Assembly (NCBI RefSeq): GCF_000250985.1
Contig: NW_013524647.1
Span: 501,533 to 565,532, forward strand
DNA: 64,000 nt
Reading direction: 5' to 3'
Source: Nematocida parisii ERTm1
Lineage: Eukaryota > Microsporidia
Positions 50,027-58,018 of this stretch are shown in pieces. Positions within the stretch are counted from its first letter, which is position 1, and each line of letters opens with the position of its first letter. A program made the position numbers and the translations under genes. The notes beneath the pieces were generated by a model. That model saw only the letters and a list, made by a program, of their open reading frames with translations. It searched no databases and had not been told where the DNA came from.

Positions 50027-50785
50027 TCATTTTTCAGGTATAACTGAAATTACGTTAGACATGAAAATATTTAAAACACAAATATTTTCGCTGTATGGCA
50101 CTCTCCACACAGACGGCGACTTAAGCAGTACAATTGAGTCCTTTTCTAATTTATACTTCTGTAAGACAGAAGGGCATACAGCACAGACCATCTCGTCCAC
50201 TCCATCTGTTATAACCCGATATAACCCGGTTTTATCTGATGCACTGTGTCTTATTATATACCCCAGGACTATCCCGGCCATTTTCAATTTTTGACTATTT
50301 CTTATTACACATAGTGTAATATATTCTTGGTTTGGATTTCTTTGTTTTATTATGTTTAATTTTGCTTCTACACTTATTATTGGTGATTGTGTACAAAGAA
50401 ATGACTCGTTTGAATGGTCATTATTTATTACACAGTGTTTTATATGTTCTGGTCCATTTTTTAATTTTTTAGTTTTATTCTCTTTTAAATTTTTGTCCTC
50501 ATCAGAGGATAATTCAATTTCTCCTGTAAAAAATTCATCAGAATTAACGGAATTTTCCTTTTCGGGTAATTTCTTTAAATTACAGTTATTTTCAGGGTTA
50601 TTTTCAATATTTTCATTAATTTTCCTTTTATTCTCAATATTTCTACTGTTAAAATACTCAGAAATCCTCGCATCAAACCCATCCTCATAATTATCCTGGT
50701 TTTTAAGGTTTTCTCCAGTATTTCCGTTATTTCCGTTATTTTCCTCATTTGGACTCTTTAAATATTCCAGAATATCTTTAAACAT
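50027..50785 (-). CDS. OB-fold protein, HROB-like C-terminal domain
   Basis: 252 residues. The N-terminal 130 are Asn/Glu/Lys-rich and disordered. The C-terminal 110 read as an OB fold: strands YITLCVIRNSQ, GIVLGYIIRHSASDKTGLYRVITD, MVCAVCPSVLQKYKLEKDSIVLLKSPSVW, then VLNIFMSNVISVIP. The D-K/P-T-G-x-x-x...LLKxVxV...LNI pattern is that of the homologous-recombination OB-fold protein (HROB), which loads a helicase in DNA repair. It shares a 19-bp promoter with a FANCJ-type helicase, a suggestive pairing. A copy of the TTACACNNNGTGTAA repeat falls inside the coding region (about 50305-50319), in frame. Confidence 0.55.
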   Translation of the reverse strand: MFKDILEYLKSPNEENNGNNGNTGENLKNQDNYEDGFDARISEYFNSRNIENKRKINENIENNPENNCNLKKLPEKENSVNSDEFFTGEIELSSDEDKNLKENKTKKLKNGPEHIKHCVINNDHSNESFLCTQSPIISVEAKLNIIKQRNPNQEYITLCVIRNSQKLKMAGIVLGYIIRHSASDKTGLYRVITDGVDEMVCAVCPSVLQKYKLEKDSIVLLKSPSVWRVPYSENICVLNIFMSNVISVIPEK

Positions 50786-50804
50786 TTAAAAATTTAAAAT
50801 TTTT
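50786..50804. promoter_or_regulatory. 19-bp divergent promoter, OB-fold / FANCJ-like
   Basis: Only 19 bp (TTAAAAATTTAAAATTTTT) separate the two ATGs; it is an AT-only near-palindrome. Both genes must use the same core element or initiate inside each other. Confidence 0.6.
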
Positions 50805-52874
50805 ATGTACAGTGAAAATATAAAAGGATACACAATTACCACAAAATATGAATTATACGAGCCACAGAGGCAATCAATAAGAACAATCCTTAACTGCCTT
50901 GAAGAGGGCGTGTCCGGTATGATCGAAAGTCCGACCGGGACAGGAAAGACTTTAAGCATTTTAGAATCGGTCGTAGCATGGATTAACAAGAACAAGCAAA
51001 ATAAAGAAGTAAAAGTGTACGTCACCACAAGAACCATAAAACAAGCCCAGCAATTAATCGAGTACTTCAAGACCATAAGGCATGCACCTAAAATGAGTCT
51101 ACTAGCATCACGAGCCCATTTATGCTTGAACCCAGAAGTGCGTACAGCAGGGAACTTAGACAGTGCCTGTAAGAATAAGAATAAAGATATAAATTCCAAG
51201 AATAAGTGCAAGTATTACAGTATAGATAAAGAATCACGGACATCATCCATGGAGAACTCCCTGCCGACCGTGTTCTCAATTGAAGATTTAATACAATCAG
51301 GGTCTGAGTGCAGTACGTGTCCGTATTATTACACTAAGGACATGCAGGATAAGTCTACGATCGTATTTGCACCGTATAATTACATTATAAACAAGAGCAT
51401 AGTAAAAGCCATGGGCATAGACTTAAACGGCAGTATAATAATAGTGGATGAAGCACATAATTTAGATGACATATGCAGATCAAGTGGTTCTGTGGACATA
51501 GAGCGTATTATACTGGACGGGATACTTACTAAATTAACCACAGAGACAGTTAATGCGTCCATTGAAGTACCAGAAGTATTCACGTGTATTAGTATAATTA
51601 AAGGGATAAGGGAGTATTTTGATGGGGTACCTGACTTATTAAGTGAAGTACCACAGGACATGAAGATTTACGATGTAAATGGGAAGCAAGAACTTTCCAT
51701 TCCACAGAAGTGTATTTTATCAGAGTTAAGTAAGCTAGGGATTACACCGGAGAGTGTAGATAAAGTATTCTCAGATATAAATGGACTAATTAGGAATTCT
51801 GTGTTAGATGAGTTCATGGAGAGGTGGTTAGTCCAGCTAGAGACTGTCTTTAAGTTAATTTTATCTGATGGTAAGCAGAGGGATTATGGCATGGTTATAT
51901 CTGAGGATAAAGTATCCTTTATACTACTACGGGCAGCTGTCCAATTTGATCCTATTTATAAGATGGCTCGGTCGGTGATACTTTTATCAGGGACTCTTCA
52001 ACCGTTCCCTGAGTTAGTTAATGAGTTAACGTATAATTCAGGTTCATTTAAGTATTTCTTATCTGCTGGTCATGTTATATCTGATAGTCAGTTATATACA
52101 CGCACTGTAGGGCAGTATAATGGGCATACGCTTACGGGTACGTATAAGGAGACCAAGAACCCTGTTTATTTCCAGACTATTTCCAGGGTGATCACTGATA
52201 TAGCGCACTCATTAGAGCGTGTAGGGGGTGTCTTATGCTTTGTACCTAATTATAACACGATTACACTGTTAAAATCAAAATTAGAGAAGCAGTTATTACT
52301 ATATACGGAAAGTACGGATAACGGCATTTTTGAGGATAATTTACGGAAGTACCGGAGCAAGTGCTTAAACGGGAAGTGTGTATTTTTATGTGTATTCCGT
52401 GGCAAGGCCAGTGAGGGGATTAATTTCAAGGACCATGAGTCCCGTGCTGTTGTATTAGTGGGTATCCCGTATCCTAATATACGGAACCACGGTATTATCC
52501 TTAAGAAGCAGTATAACAATCAGTATATGAACGGGTCTGGGAGCAAGTGGTACGACCAACAAGCGTTTAGGGCTGTAAATCAAGCCTTAGGCCGGTGCAT
52601 TAGGCACAAGAACGACTGGGGTTCTATTTTTATGATTGACTCACGGTACGGTTCAGCCGTTAAATCTTCGAAAATTTCTGAGTGGGCTGTTTCTAACTTT
52701 AATAATCTGATCGGCCCGGGGATGCTTCAGGAGGAGTACCTCCCATTTATTAAGCAGCAAAAGAGAACTGAGTATGAAGAGAATTACTCTAAAAATTCAA
52801 AAGCAGAACCTGAAAATATTTCCAAAAAAAGAAATTTCCCAGGAAATGATTTAAAACGGTTTTTTAACAGATAA
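50805..52874 (+). CDS. FANCJ/Chl1-type Fe-S DNA helicase
   Basis: 689 residues. Superfamily 2 DEAD_2 helicase: Q-like YELYEPQ, Walker A SPTGTGKT (about 43-49), Fe-S cluster cysteines around HLCLNPEV (about 106), NKCKYY and CSTCPYY, then VDEAHNLDDICR (about 214), and motifs V/VI GKASEGINF and QALGRCIRHKNDWG. The C-P-Y-Y spacing and ALGRCIRHxNDWG match FANCJ/BRIP1 more than RTEL1, XPD or Chl1. It lacks the long C-terminal protein-binding region. It probably unwinds G-quadruplex or damaged DNA 5'-3'. Codon use is rich in G+C. Confidence 0.85.
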   Translation: MYSENIKGYTITTKYELYEPQRQSIRTILNCLEEGVSGMIESPTGTGKTLSILESVVAWINKNKQNKEVKVYVTTRTIKQAQQLIEYFKTIRHAPKMSLLASRAHLCLNPEVRTAGNLDSACKNKNKDINSKNKCKYYSIDKESRTSSMENSLPTVFSIEDLIQSGSECSTCPYYYTKDMQDKSTIVFAPYNYIINKSIVKAMGIDLNGSIIIVDEAHNLDDICRSSGSVDIERIILDGILTKLTTETVNASIEVPEVFTCISIIKGIREYFDGVPDLLSEVPQDMKIYDVNGKQELSIPQKCILSELSKLGITPESVDKVFSDINGLIRNSVLDEFMERWLVQLETVFKLILSDGKQRDYGMVISEDKVSFILLRAAVQFDPIYKMARSVILLSGTLQPFPELVNELTYNSGSFKYFLSAGHVISDSQLYTRTVGQYNGHTLTGTYKETKNPVYFQTISRVITDIAHSLERVGGVLCFVPNYNTITLLKSKLEKQLLLYTESTDNGIFEDNLRKYRSKCLNGKCVFLCVFRGKASEGINFKDHESRAVVLVGIPYPNIRNHGIILKKQYNNQYMNGSGSKWYDQQAFRAVNQALGRCIRHKNDWGSIFMIDSRYGSAVKSSKISEWAVSNFNNLIGPGMLQEEYLPFIKQQKRTEYEENYSKNSKAEPENISKKRNFPGNDLKRFFNR

Positions 52875-52932
52875 ATTAAACAAAAATAACCTGAATTTCA
52901 ACTTAAATATTTATTATAACCCAAATTTACAC

Positions 52933-54117
52933 TCATTCCTGCAAGTCCGACCCAACCCCAGGAATCCTTTCTTGCTCTACATCTACACTGTCGACCGTAT
53001 CCAGTGCCCCCTCCTCAGCAGTCGGTCTCGGCCTAATCCAGAACTTAACCGTATTATCAACAGAACTCGTTGCGAGCGTATGCCCGATCGGGTGGAAGTC
53101 CATTGACCAAATAGTCTTCTGGTGGGCATCCGGGATCACCCTTACAGGGTACTCATTATGCTTCTGCCAGATATAAACAGACCCCTCACCACCCCCAGAT
53201 ACGAATAAGCTGTCTAAGCACGGGTGTACGCACAGGGCAGTTGCCTCCTTTTGGTGTCCCTTATGCGTGAACTCCTCCTTCATTGCCCTAAGGTTAAACA
53301 TCTTAATCACCTGGTCCTTGCCCCCTGTGAGTATACACTCGCCATCATTTGTCCATTTCAGGCAGAGCACCGTGTTCTTGTGTATGTGCAGGGTCGTTAT
53401 TTCCTTACCCCTGGGATCCCACAGCTTCACTAAATTATCCTTACCACCACTTGCTATTAGTGCGTGTCTCTTATGCCACTGTCCCACGCGCACGTCCCAC
53501 CCGTGCCCAGAAAGGCTTCTCTCCTCCTTGGCCGTCTGGAAGTCAAACACTTTAATGGTCCCATCATCAGATGCCGTGCAGAACTTGTTCCCTCTGGGTG
53601 CAAAACTTATATCCCGGACTGCTTCCTTATGCGCCTCAATCAACTGCAAGTTATTCATCGATGGCTGCCAATACTTCACAACCCCAATCTGGTCGCCTGA
53701 TAATAAATAGTCCCCATGCGGTGTCCAGCACATTGACCTGAGCGCACTATCATGCGCCTGTAAGATAGTCTCAAAATTAAAGCTGAACCCATTCCATAAC
53801 GTAAATTCACCCGTGGCTGCTCCTGATATGAGCCTCCTCCCATTCGGTGCGTACCTTATGGTGTTAATTGGCGTCCGTATTTTATTTATGCTGGTGTGTG
53901 CTAAATTTACCGTTAAACTATTAGAGAGCGAGCACGCCCCAGTCACTGGCGGTACATAAATAGAGTATAACGGATGTTTCTGTACAGAACCAAACCGACC
54001 CTCTAATTTATATTTAAGGAGTGGTCCATTATAATCTACATTCCTCCTTGCGATTGCTTTCCTCATCCTCTTCCCGTCGTAGACAATTCTTTGTCCTCTC
54101 CCTTCATCCTCGTCCAT
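52933..54117 (-). CDS. PFS2: Polyadenylation factor Pfs2/WDR33
   Basis: 394 residues. It has the N-terminal R-I-V-Y-D-G-K-R-M-R-K-A-I-x-R-R-x-V-D-Y segment, which is diagnostic. It is followed by seven WD blades: PINTIRYAPNGRRLISGAATGEFTLW, then LRSMCWTPHGDYLLSGD, VRDISFAPRGNKFCTASDDG, GKDNLVKLWDPR, GGKDQVIKMFNLR, GGGEGSVYIW and IWSMDFHPIGHTLATSSVDN (each listed in part). WDR33 reads the AAUAAA signal with CPSF30 in metazoa; Pfs2 scaffolds yeast CPF. The C-terminal extension is reduced to about 30 acidic residues. Pcf11 at 12577 belongs to the same pathway. Divergent from UTP7 by 34 bp. Confidence 0.93.
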   Translation of the reverse strand: MDEDEGRGQRIVYDGKRMRKAIARRNVDYNGPLLKYKLEGRFGSVQKHPLYSIYVPPVTGACSLSNSLTVNLAHTSINKIRTPINTIRYAPNGRRLISGAATGEFTLWNGFSFNFETILQAHDSALRSMCWTPHGDYLLSGDQIGVVKYWQPSMNNLQLIEAHKEAVRDISFAPRGNKFCTASDDGTIKVFDFQTAKEERSLSGHGWDVRVGQWHKRHALIASGGKDNLVKLWDPRGKEITTLHIHKNTVLCLKWTNDGECILTGGKDQVIKMFNLRAMKEEFTHKGHQKEATALCVHPCLDSLFVSGGGEGSVYIWQKHNEYPVRVIPDAHQKTIWSMDFHPIGHTLATSSVDNTVKFWIRPRPTAEEGALDTVDSVDVEQERIPGVGSDLQE

Positions 54118-54151
54118 AAATTTAAATTTATGTTGGGAGTGAAAATTTTAT

Positions 54152-55396
54152 ATGACACTGAAGAAGCAGAAGCAAGAAATCCAGCAGGGGAGAGAGATAA
54201 AATTATTATATGATAAGAACAAGAGCAAGTACGGGATACTTGATACGACCAAGACGGGTGTGATTATATCTGATGGTGTAGTTACGACTGATGAAATAAT
54301 GGCATCTGTGGATATAGGCAGTAAAGAGCGTGTGTATAAGTTACGGATGGGTGATGGTCCGTATACTGTTAGGTATTCTATAAGTGGTGATACTGTTATG
54401 TATATGGGCCAGGAGGGGGTTACGTCCATAAATACGATCGGGTTATCAATAAATGCGGAGCGGTCTCTTAGTGATAAGGTGTATGACGGCACGTTCCTTC
54501 ACAGTGGTTCATTTTATGCGCTTGCTCAGTCGCAGGCTGTGTACGTATATGATAAAATGGGTGTGGAATTGCATGTTATAAGAGGTGCCCGTGGTGTTCG
54601 CAGCTTAAAGTTCTTACAGGACCACTTCCTGCTTGCGACTGTTTCTGATAATGGGTACTTACGGTATCAAGACACCACGATCGGGAAGTGCGTATCTGAG
54701 ATAAAAACCAAGGAGCGGGATTCTTCATTAGAAGCCGACCGGACAAATGGGGTTGTATACTTAACTGGTCAATCCGGGACTGTTTCATTATGGTCACCTC
54801 GGTCGCCGGAGTATTTATCGAAGGTTCTATGCCACCGATCGAGAGTACGCCACTGTAAAGTATCTGATGATGGGTGCATGCTGTATACTGGGTCCAAGAA
54901 CGAGGTTAAGACGTGGGACATACGGAACATGTTCAAGCCCATTCAAGAGATGACTCTGCCCGGGCTAGTCCGGGAGATGAGCATAAGCCAGACGGGCAAG
55001 CTTGCGGTGAGTCAGCGATCGGGTGTTATAGTGTACAATAAGCACTTACACCCAGAAGTACAGCACAGTATGGGGCGTGATACTGCCCACTCACTTACGT
55101 TCATGCCGTATGAGGACATTTTAACGATCGGGAGCACTTCGGGTGTAGAGAATATTATTGTACCCGGGTCTGGCAGGACGGTGTACCGGCGGCATGAGAA
55201 CCCGAACCTGTCCCGGAAGGAGAAGAGGAATTCAGAAGTCAGAAGGATCCTTGAGAAGATCCCTGCTGATTTAATATCCTTAGAGAACGATATTGGCTCA
55301 GAGGCCAAGGACTTATTTGAAGAGGAGATCGTGCCGATGAAGCATGAAACCCCAGCAGGCAAAGTAAGGAGACTTATGAAGTTAAACTACGGCTGA
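54152..55396 (+). CDS. UTP7: U3 snoRNP protein Utp7/WDR46
   Basis: 414 residues, start in TTTTATATG. WD propeller with the specific Utp7 phrases DGPYTVRYSISGD, DGTFLHSGSFYALAQSQAVYVYD, GVELHVIRGARGVRSLKFL, HFLLATVSDNGYLRYQD, GTVSLWSPRSPEYLSKVL, and the C-terminal helical end EKRNSEVRRILEKIPADLISL (each listed in part). Utp7 belongs to the small-subunit processome and is needed for 18S rRNA maturation. The N-terminal extension is cut to about 60 residues. Rich in CGATCG hexamers. Confidence 0.9.
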   Translation: MTLKKQKQEIQQGREIKLLYDKNKSKYGILDTTKTGVIISDGVVTTDEIMASVDIGSKERVYKLRMGDGPYTVRYSISGDTVMYMGQEGVTSINTIGLSINAERSLSDKVYDGTFLHSGSFYALAQSQAVYVYDKMGVELHVIRGARGVRSLKFLQDHFLLATVSDNGYLRYQDTTIGKCVSEIKTKERDSSLEADRTNGVVYLTGQSGTVSLWSPRSPEYLSKVLCHRSRVRHCKVSDDGCMLYTGSKNEVKTWDIRNMFKPIQEMTLPGLVREMSISQTGKLAVSQRSGVIVYNKHLHPEVQHSMGRDTAHSLTFMPYEDILTIGSTSGVENIIVPGSGRTVYRRHENPNLSRKEKRNSEVRRILEKIPADLISLENDIGSEAKDLFEEEIVPMKHETPAGKVRRLMKLNYG

Positions 55397-55709
55397 TGCG
55401 CAGAACATAATAGCAATAGAGTAATAAATAATAAATAATAGCAATAGAGTAATAAATAGTATAATTTATCAGAGCATAACTTATTACACAGTGCACATAA
55501 CTTAGTACACAGTGCATAAAACTTATTAGTGATAGAGTAATAAATAGTATAACTTATCAGAGCATAACTTATCATAACTTATTAGTAATAGTGTAATAAA
55601 TAATACATTATAACTTATCAATATATAACATACACTGTGTAATAAATAGTATAACTTATTATGTACTGTGTATATATTATTATATAATATGCACTGTGTA
55701 ATAAATAAT
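55397..55709. repeat. Palindromic repeat island
   Basis: Repeats of ATAGAGTAATAAATA, TAACTTATTACACAGTGCAT and GCACTGTGTAATAAATA. Non-coding. Confidence 0.85.
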
Positions 55710-55994
55710 TTAATATGGAATAGTTAAGAAGTCAACTACCTTCCTGAATGTATTCTCTAAGTAAGTCTCTTCATAACCCTTATCTTTATGCTGCTCTTCT
55801 TCCTCCCCACATAAACCAGCCTTTCTACTCGTATCTATACTAGTTATCACTGTTAGTATACGGCACAGTATATTTAGTATAATTAGTGCAATAATAATAG
55901 TAATAAGTAATAGAACTATCTTACCCAGTTGTACTACTGTAATTAGCATATTATTATGTACTTGTGGTATATCTACTGGTACAGCCATATCCAT
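55710..55994 (-). CDS. Small membrane protein, unknown
   Basis: 94 residues from the ATG at 55994 (MDMAVPVD). A long hydrophobic segment (about residues 17-50, LITVVQLGKIVLLLITIII then ALIILNILCRIL) is followed by an acidic/basic tail with two positions likely exposed (GLCGEEEEQHKDKG). Frame open upstream only through repeat sequence. No family recognised. A tail topology or small accessory subunit is possible. Confidence 0.5.
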   Translation of the reverse strand: MDMAVPVDIPQVHNNMLITVVQLGKIVLLLITIIIALIILNILCRILTVITSIDTSRKAGLCGEEEEQHKDKGYEETYLENTFRKVVDFLTIPY

Positions 55995-56470
55995 AATATA
56001 AAATATAAAATATAGTACATATAATATAAAATATAAAATATAGTACACATAGTATAATAAATGATATACTAAATATATATAAAATAAGTATAAGATATAG
56101 TACATATAGTATAGTAAATGATAAATAGTACACTATGTGTAATATATTATGTATAGATCAATTATATAATAGTTTAATATATTATGTATAGATCAATTAT
56201 ATAATACACTATGTGTAATAATTAATATATGGTATGCTATCTATACTAAATTATATCTATATGTAATAGATTATATAATACACTATGTGTAATAATTAAT
56301 ATATGGTATGCTATATGTGATAAGTCTTATACTATATTATATTTATTATATATTATACTATGTATTAATAATACTATATATTATACTATGTATAATAATT
56401 ATTATTTATATTTATGTATTGTGTAATAAATTATACTTTGTTTTTATAACCCGAATTAACCCTATTTTAA
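55995..56470. repeat. Palindromic repeat island
   Basis: Units ACACTATGTGTAATAATTAATATATGG and GTATAGATCAATTATATAATA, each two or three times. Nothing coding. Confidence 0.85.
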
Positions 56471-56474
56471 ACCA

Positions 56475-56954
56475 TTAAATATCCCTCTCTTCTGGTCCAG
56501 CAGGCGGTTTATACATAGCCATATGCGCAATACACAGAATAATTGCTAAAGTCGCTGTAAAGAATAAAGAAACAAGTGAATTCGGCATAAATATAAAGAA
56601 TACCACAGGAACCCCAACGGCCACACAATATATATGAAGCTTTGTGTAATTAGTTCCAAGAATTCTTACACAATCATCACTATTTTCTGTCGTAGCATAA
56701 AATAAATAAAAACAAATCCCTGCAGGAATAATTAAAATCAGGTGAAACACCAAAAACAAGCATAAAAACAAACAGAATATAAGGATATAATTACCACACA
56801 TTGTGTAATAATTAATGATAATTCTGGACTTAACTTCTTCTAAATTTGCAGGTAAATTTGCCACTTCATGATTTAAGAACTCTTTCAACGGGAGTCTTTT
56901 ATCTATTCTCTCTCTGACGTAAAAGCCAATTTCATTATATAACTTATTCTCCAT
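56475..56954 (-). CDS. PRA1-family Rab acceptor (Yip3-like)
   Basis: 159 residues from the ATG at 56954 (MENKLYNEIG). The PRA1 pattern is visible: an R-x-R...PLKEFLNHE leader, VKSRIIINYYTMCGNYILIFCLF into the first hydrophobic pair (IFCLFLCLFLVFHLILIIPAGICFYL, listed in part), a short loop and a second pair (CVAVGVPVVFFIF, SLFFTATLAIILCIAHM). PRA1 proteins bind prenylated Rabs in ER/Golgi membranes. The start codon itself lies within a TTATTACACAATGG copy of the palindromic repeat, and another copy lies in frame at about 56793-56813 (Y-Y-T-M-C-G). Confidence 0.75.
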   Translation of the reverse strand: MENKLYNEIGFYVRERIDKRLPLKEFLNHEVANLPANLEEVKSRIIINYYTMCGNYILIFCLFLCLFLVFHLILIIPAGICFYLFYATTENSDDCVRILGTNYTKLHIYCVAVGVPVVFFIFMPNSLVSLFFTATLAIILCIAHMAMYKPPAGPEERDI

Positions 56955-56999
56955 TGTGTAATAAATAAAAAACAATTTATAAAAAAATAAAAAAACAAA

Positions 57000-57336
57000 A
57001 TAAAATAAACAAAATAAAATAAAACACTGTATTATATAATATACTATGTGTAATAAGTAATAAAGAATGTGTAATAAGTAGTAAAGAATGTGTAATAAGT
57101 AATATATAATATATTATATGCTATACTATGTGTAATAAGTAATAAAGAATGTGTAATAAGTAATATACTGTACGCCTATTAATTAGCATATAATGTATAA
57201 TAAGTAATATACTGTACGCCTATTAATTAGTATATAATGTGTAATAAGTAATATACTGTACGCCTATTAATTAGTATATAATGTGTAATAAATCTTATAT
57301 TATATTTATTATTTATTATTTATTGTGTAATAAATC
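57000..57336. repeat. Palindromic repeat island with 49-bp units
   Basis: GAATGTGTAATAAGTA repeats and then three copies of TACTGTACGCCTATTAATTA followed by G(C/T)ATATAATGTGTAATAAGTAATA (about 57162-57290). Confidence 0.9.
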
Positions 57337-57855
57337 TTATTCTTTATTGTACATAACCTCAGATAAATTCCGTATTAAAATATCCTTCCAAAAGGACCTG
57401 TCTAATATTTCTTCTCCCTTATTGTCCTCTTTAAATAAAATATCCCTTATAAAATAATAATTATTCATGAACCCTTCTGTTACACTATTAGTAATAGTAT
57501 AATTAACCTTATTATCAGACGTATTACTATTACATACTAAATAGTGCAGAACCCGGTACTTATTCTGCCTGTTATAATAAATAAACCGGAATAACTTAGG
57601 GACTGAATCTGTTTTATCTATTACTACATCAAATTTTGACTCATGGAATATATCTGACGTACTTGTGTACACCTTACCATCAATAACAGGGGTCTCTAAC
57701 CCATCAATAATGAATAATTCACCAGAAACAGGAGAAATCCTGGAAATATTCTCAAAATTAATAAATGACAGTTTTAGATCTATTTTATGGAATAATTCAA
57801 GTACAGAAGATGTGCTCAGAGGAGATTTACTCTTCGCTAGCTTAAACACTCGCAT
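57337..57855 (-). CDS. Unknown protein next to tRNA-Cys
   Basis: 172 residues from the ATG at 57855 (MRVFKLAK), preceded by TTTTTT on its strand. The frame runs upstream through the tRNA gene, which is not coding. The product is soluble, with alternating strand-like segments (SGELFIIDGLETP, DVVIDKTDSV, YRVLHYLVCNSNT) and a basic/acidic C-terminus. I do not recognise it. Confidence 0.6.
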   Translation of the reverse strand: MRVFKLAKSKSPLSTSSVLELFHKIDLKLSFINFENISRISPVSGELFIIDGLETPVIDGKVYTSTSDIFHESKFDVVIDKTDSVPKLFRFIYYNRQNKYRVLHYLVCNSNTSDNKVNYTITNSVTEGFMNNYYFIRDILFKEDNKGEEILDRSFWKDILIRNLSEVMYNKE

Positions 57856-57933
57856 AAAAAATAAATTTTTATTTCTATTTATATACTTATAGATACCCCA
57901 TGAATAAGTAATATATTTGAATTTGTATAATGA

Positions 57934-58005
57934 GGGCTTGTAGCTCAGTGGTAGAGCATTCGACTGCAGATCGGATTGTCCCGGGTTCAAATCCCGGCGA
58001 GCCCT
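57934..58005 (+). tRNA. tRNA-Cys (GCA)
   Basis: Complete cloverleaf of 72 nt without intron: acceptor GGGCTTG/CGAGCCC, D arm GCTC-AGTGGTA-GAGC, anticodon arm TTCGA-CTGCAGA-TCGGA giving anticodon GCA, T arm CCGGG-TTCAAAT-CCCGG, discriminator U as expected for Cys. A T-run follows at once. Confidence 0.97.
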
Positions 58006-58009
58006 TTTT
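58006..58009 (+). terminator. RNA polymerase III terminator of tRNA-Cys
   Basis: TTTT directly after the discriminator base. It lies only 10 bp before the ligase ATG. Confidence 0.8.
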
Positions 58010-58018
58010 AAATTTTTT

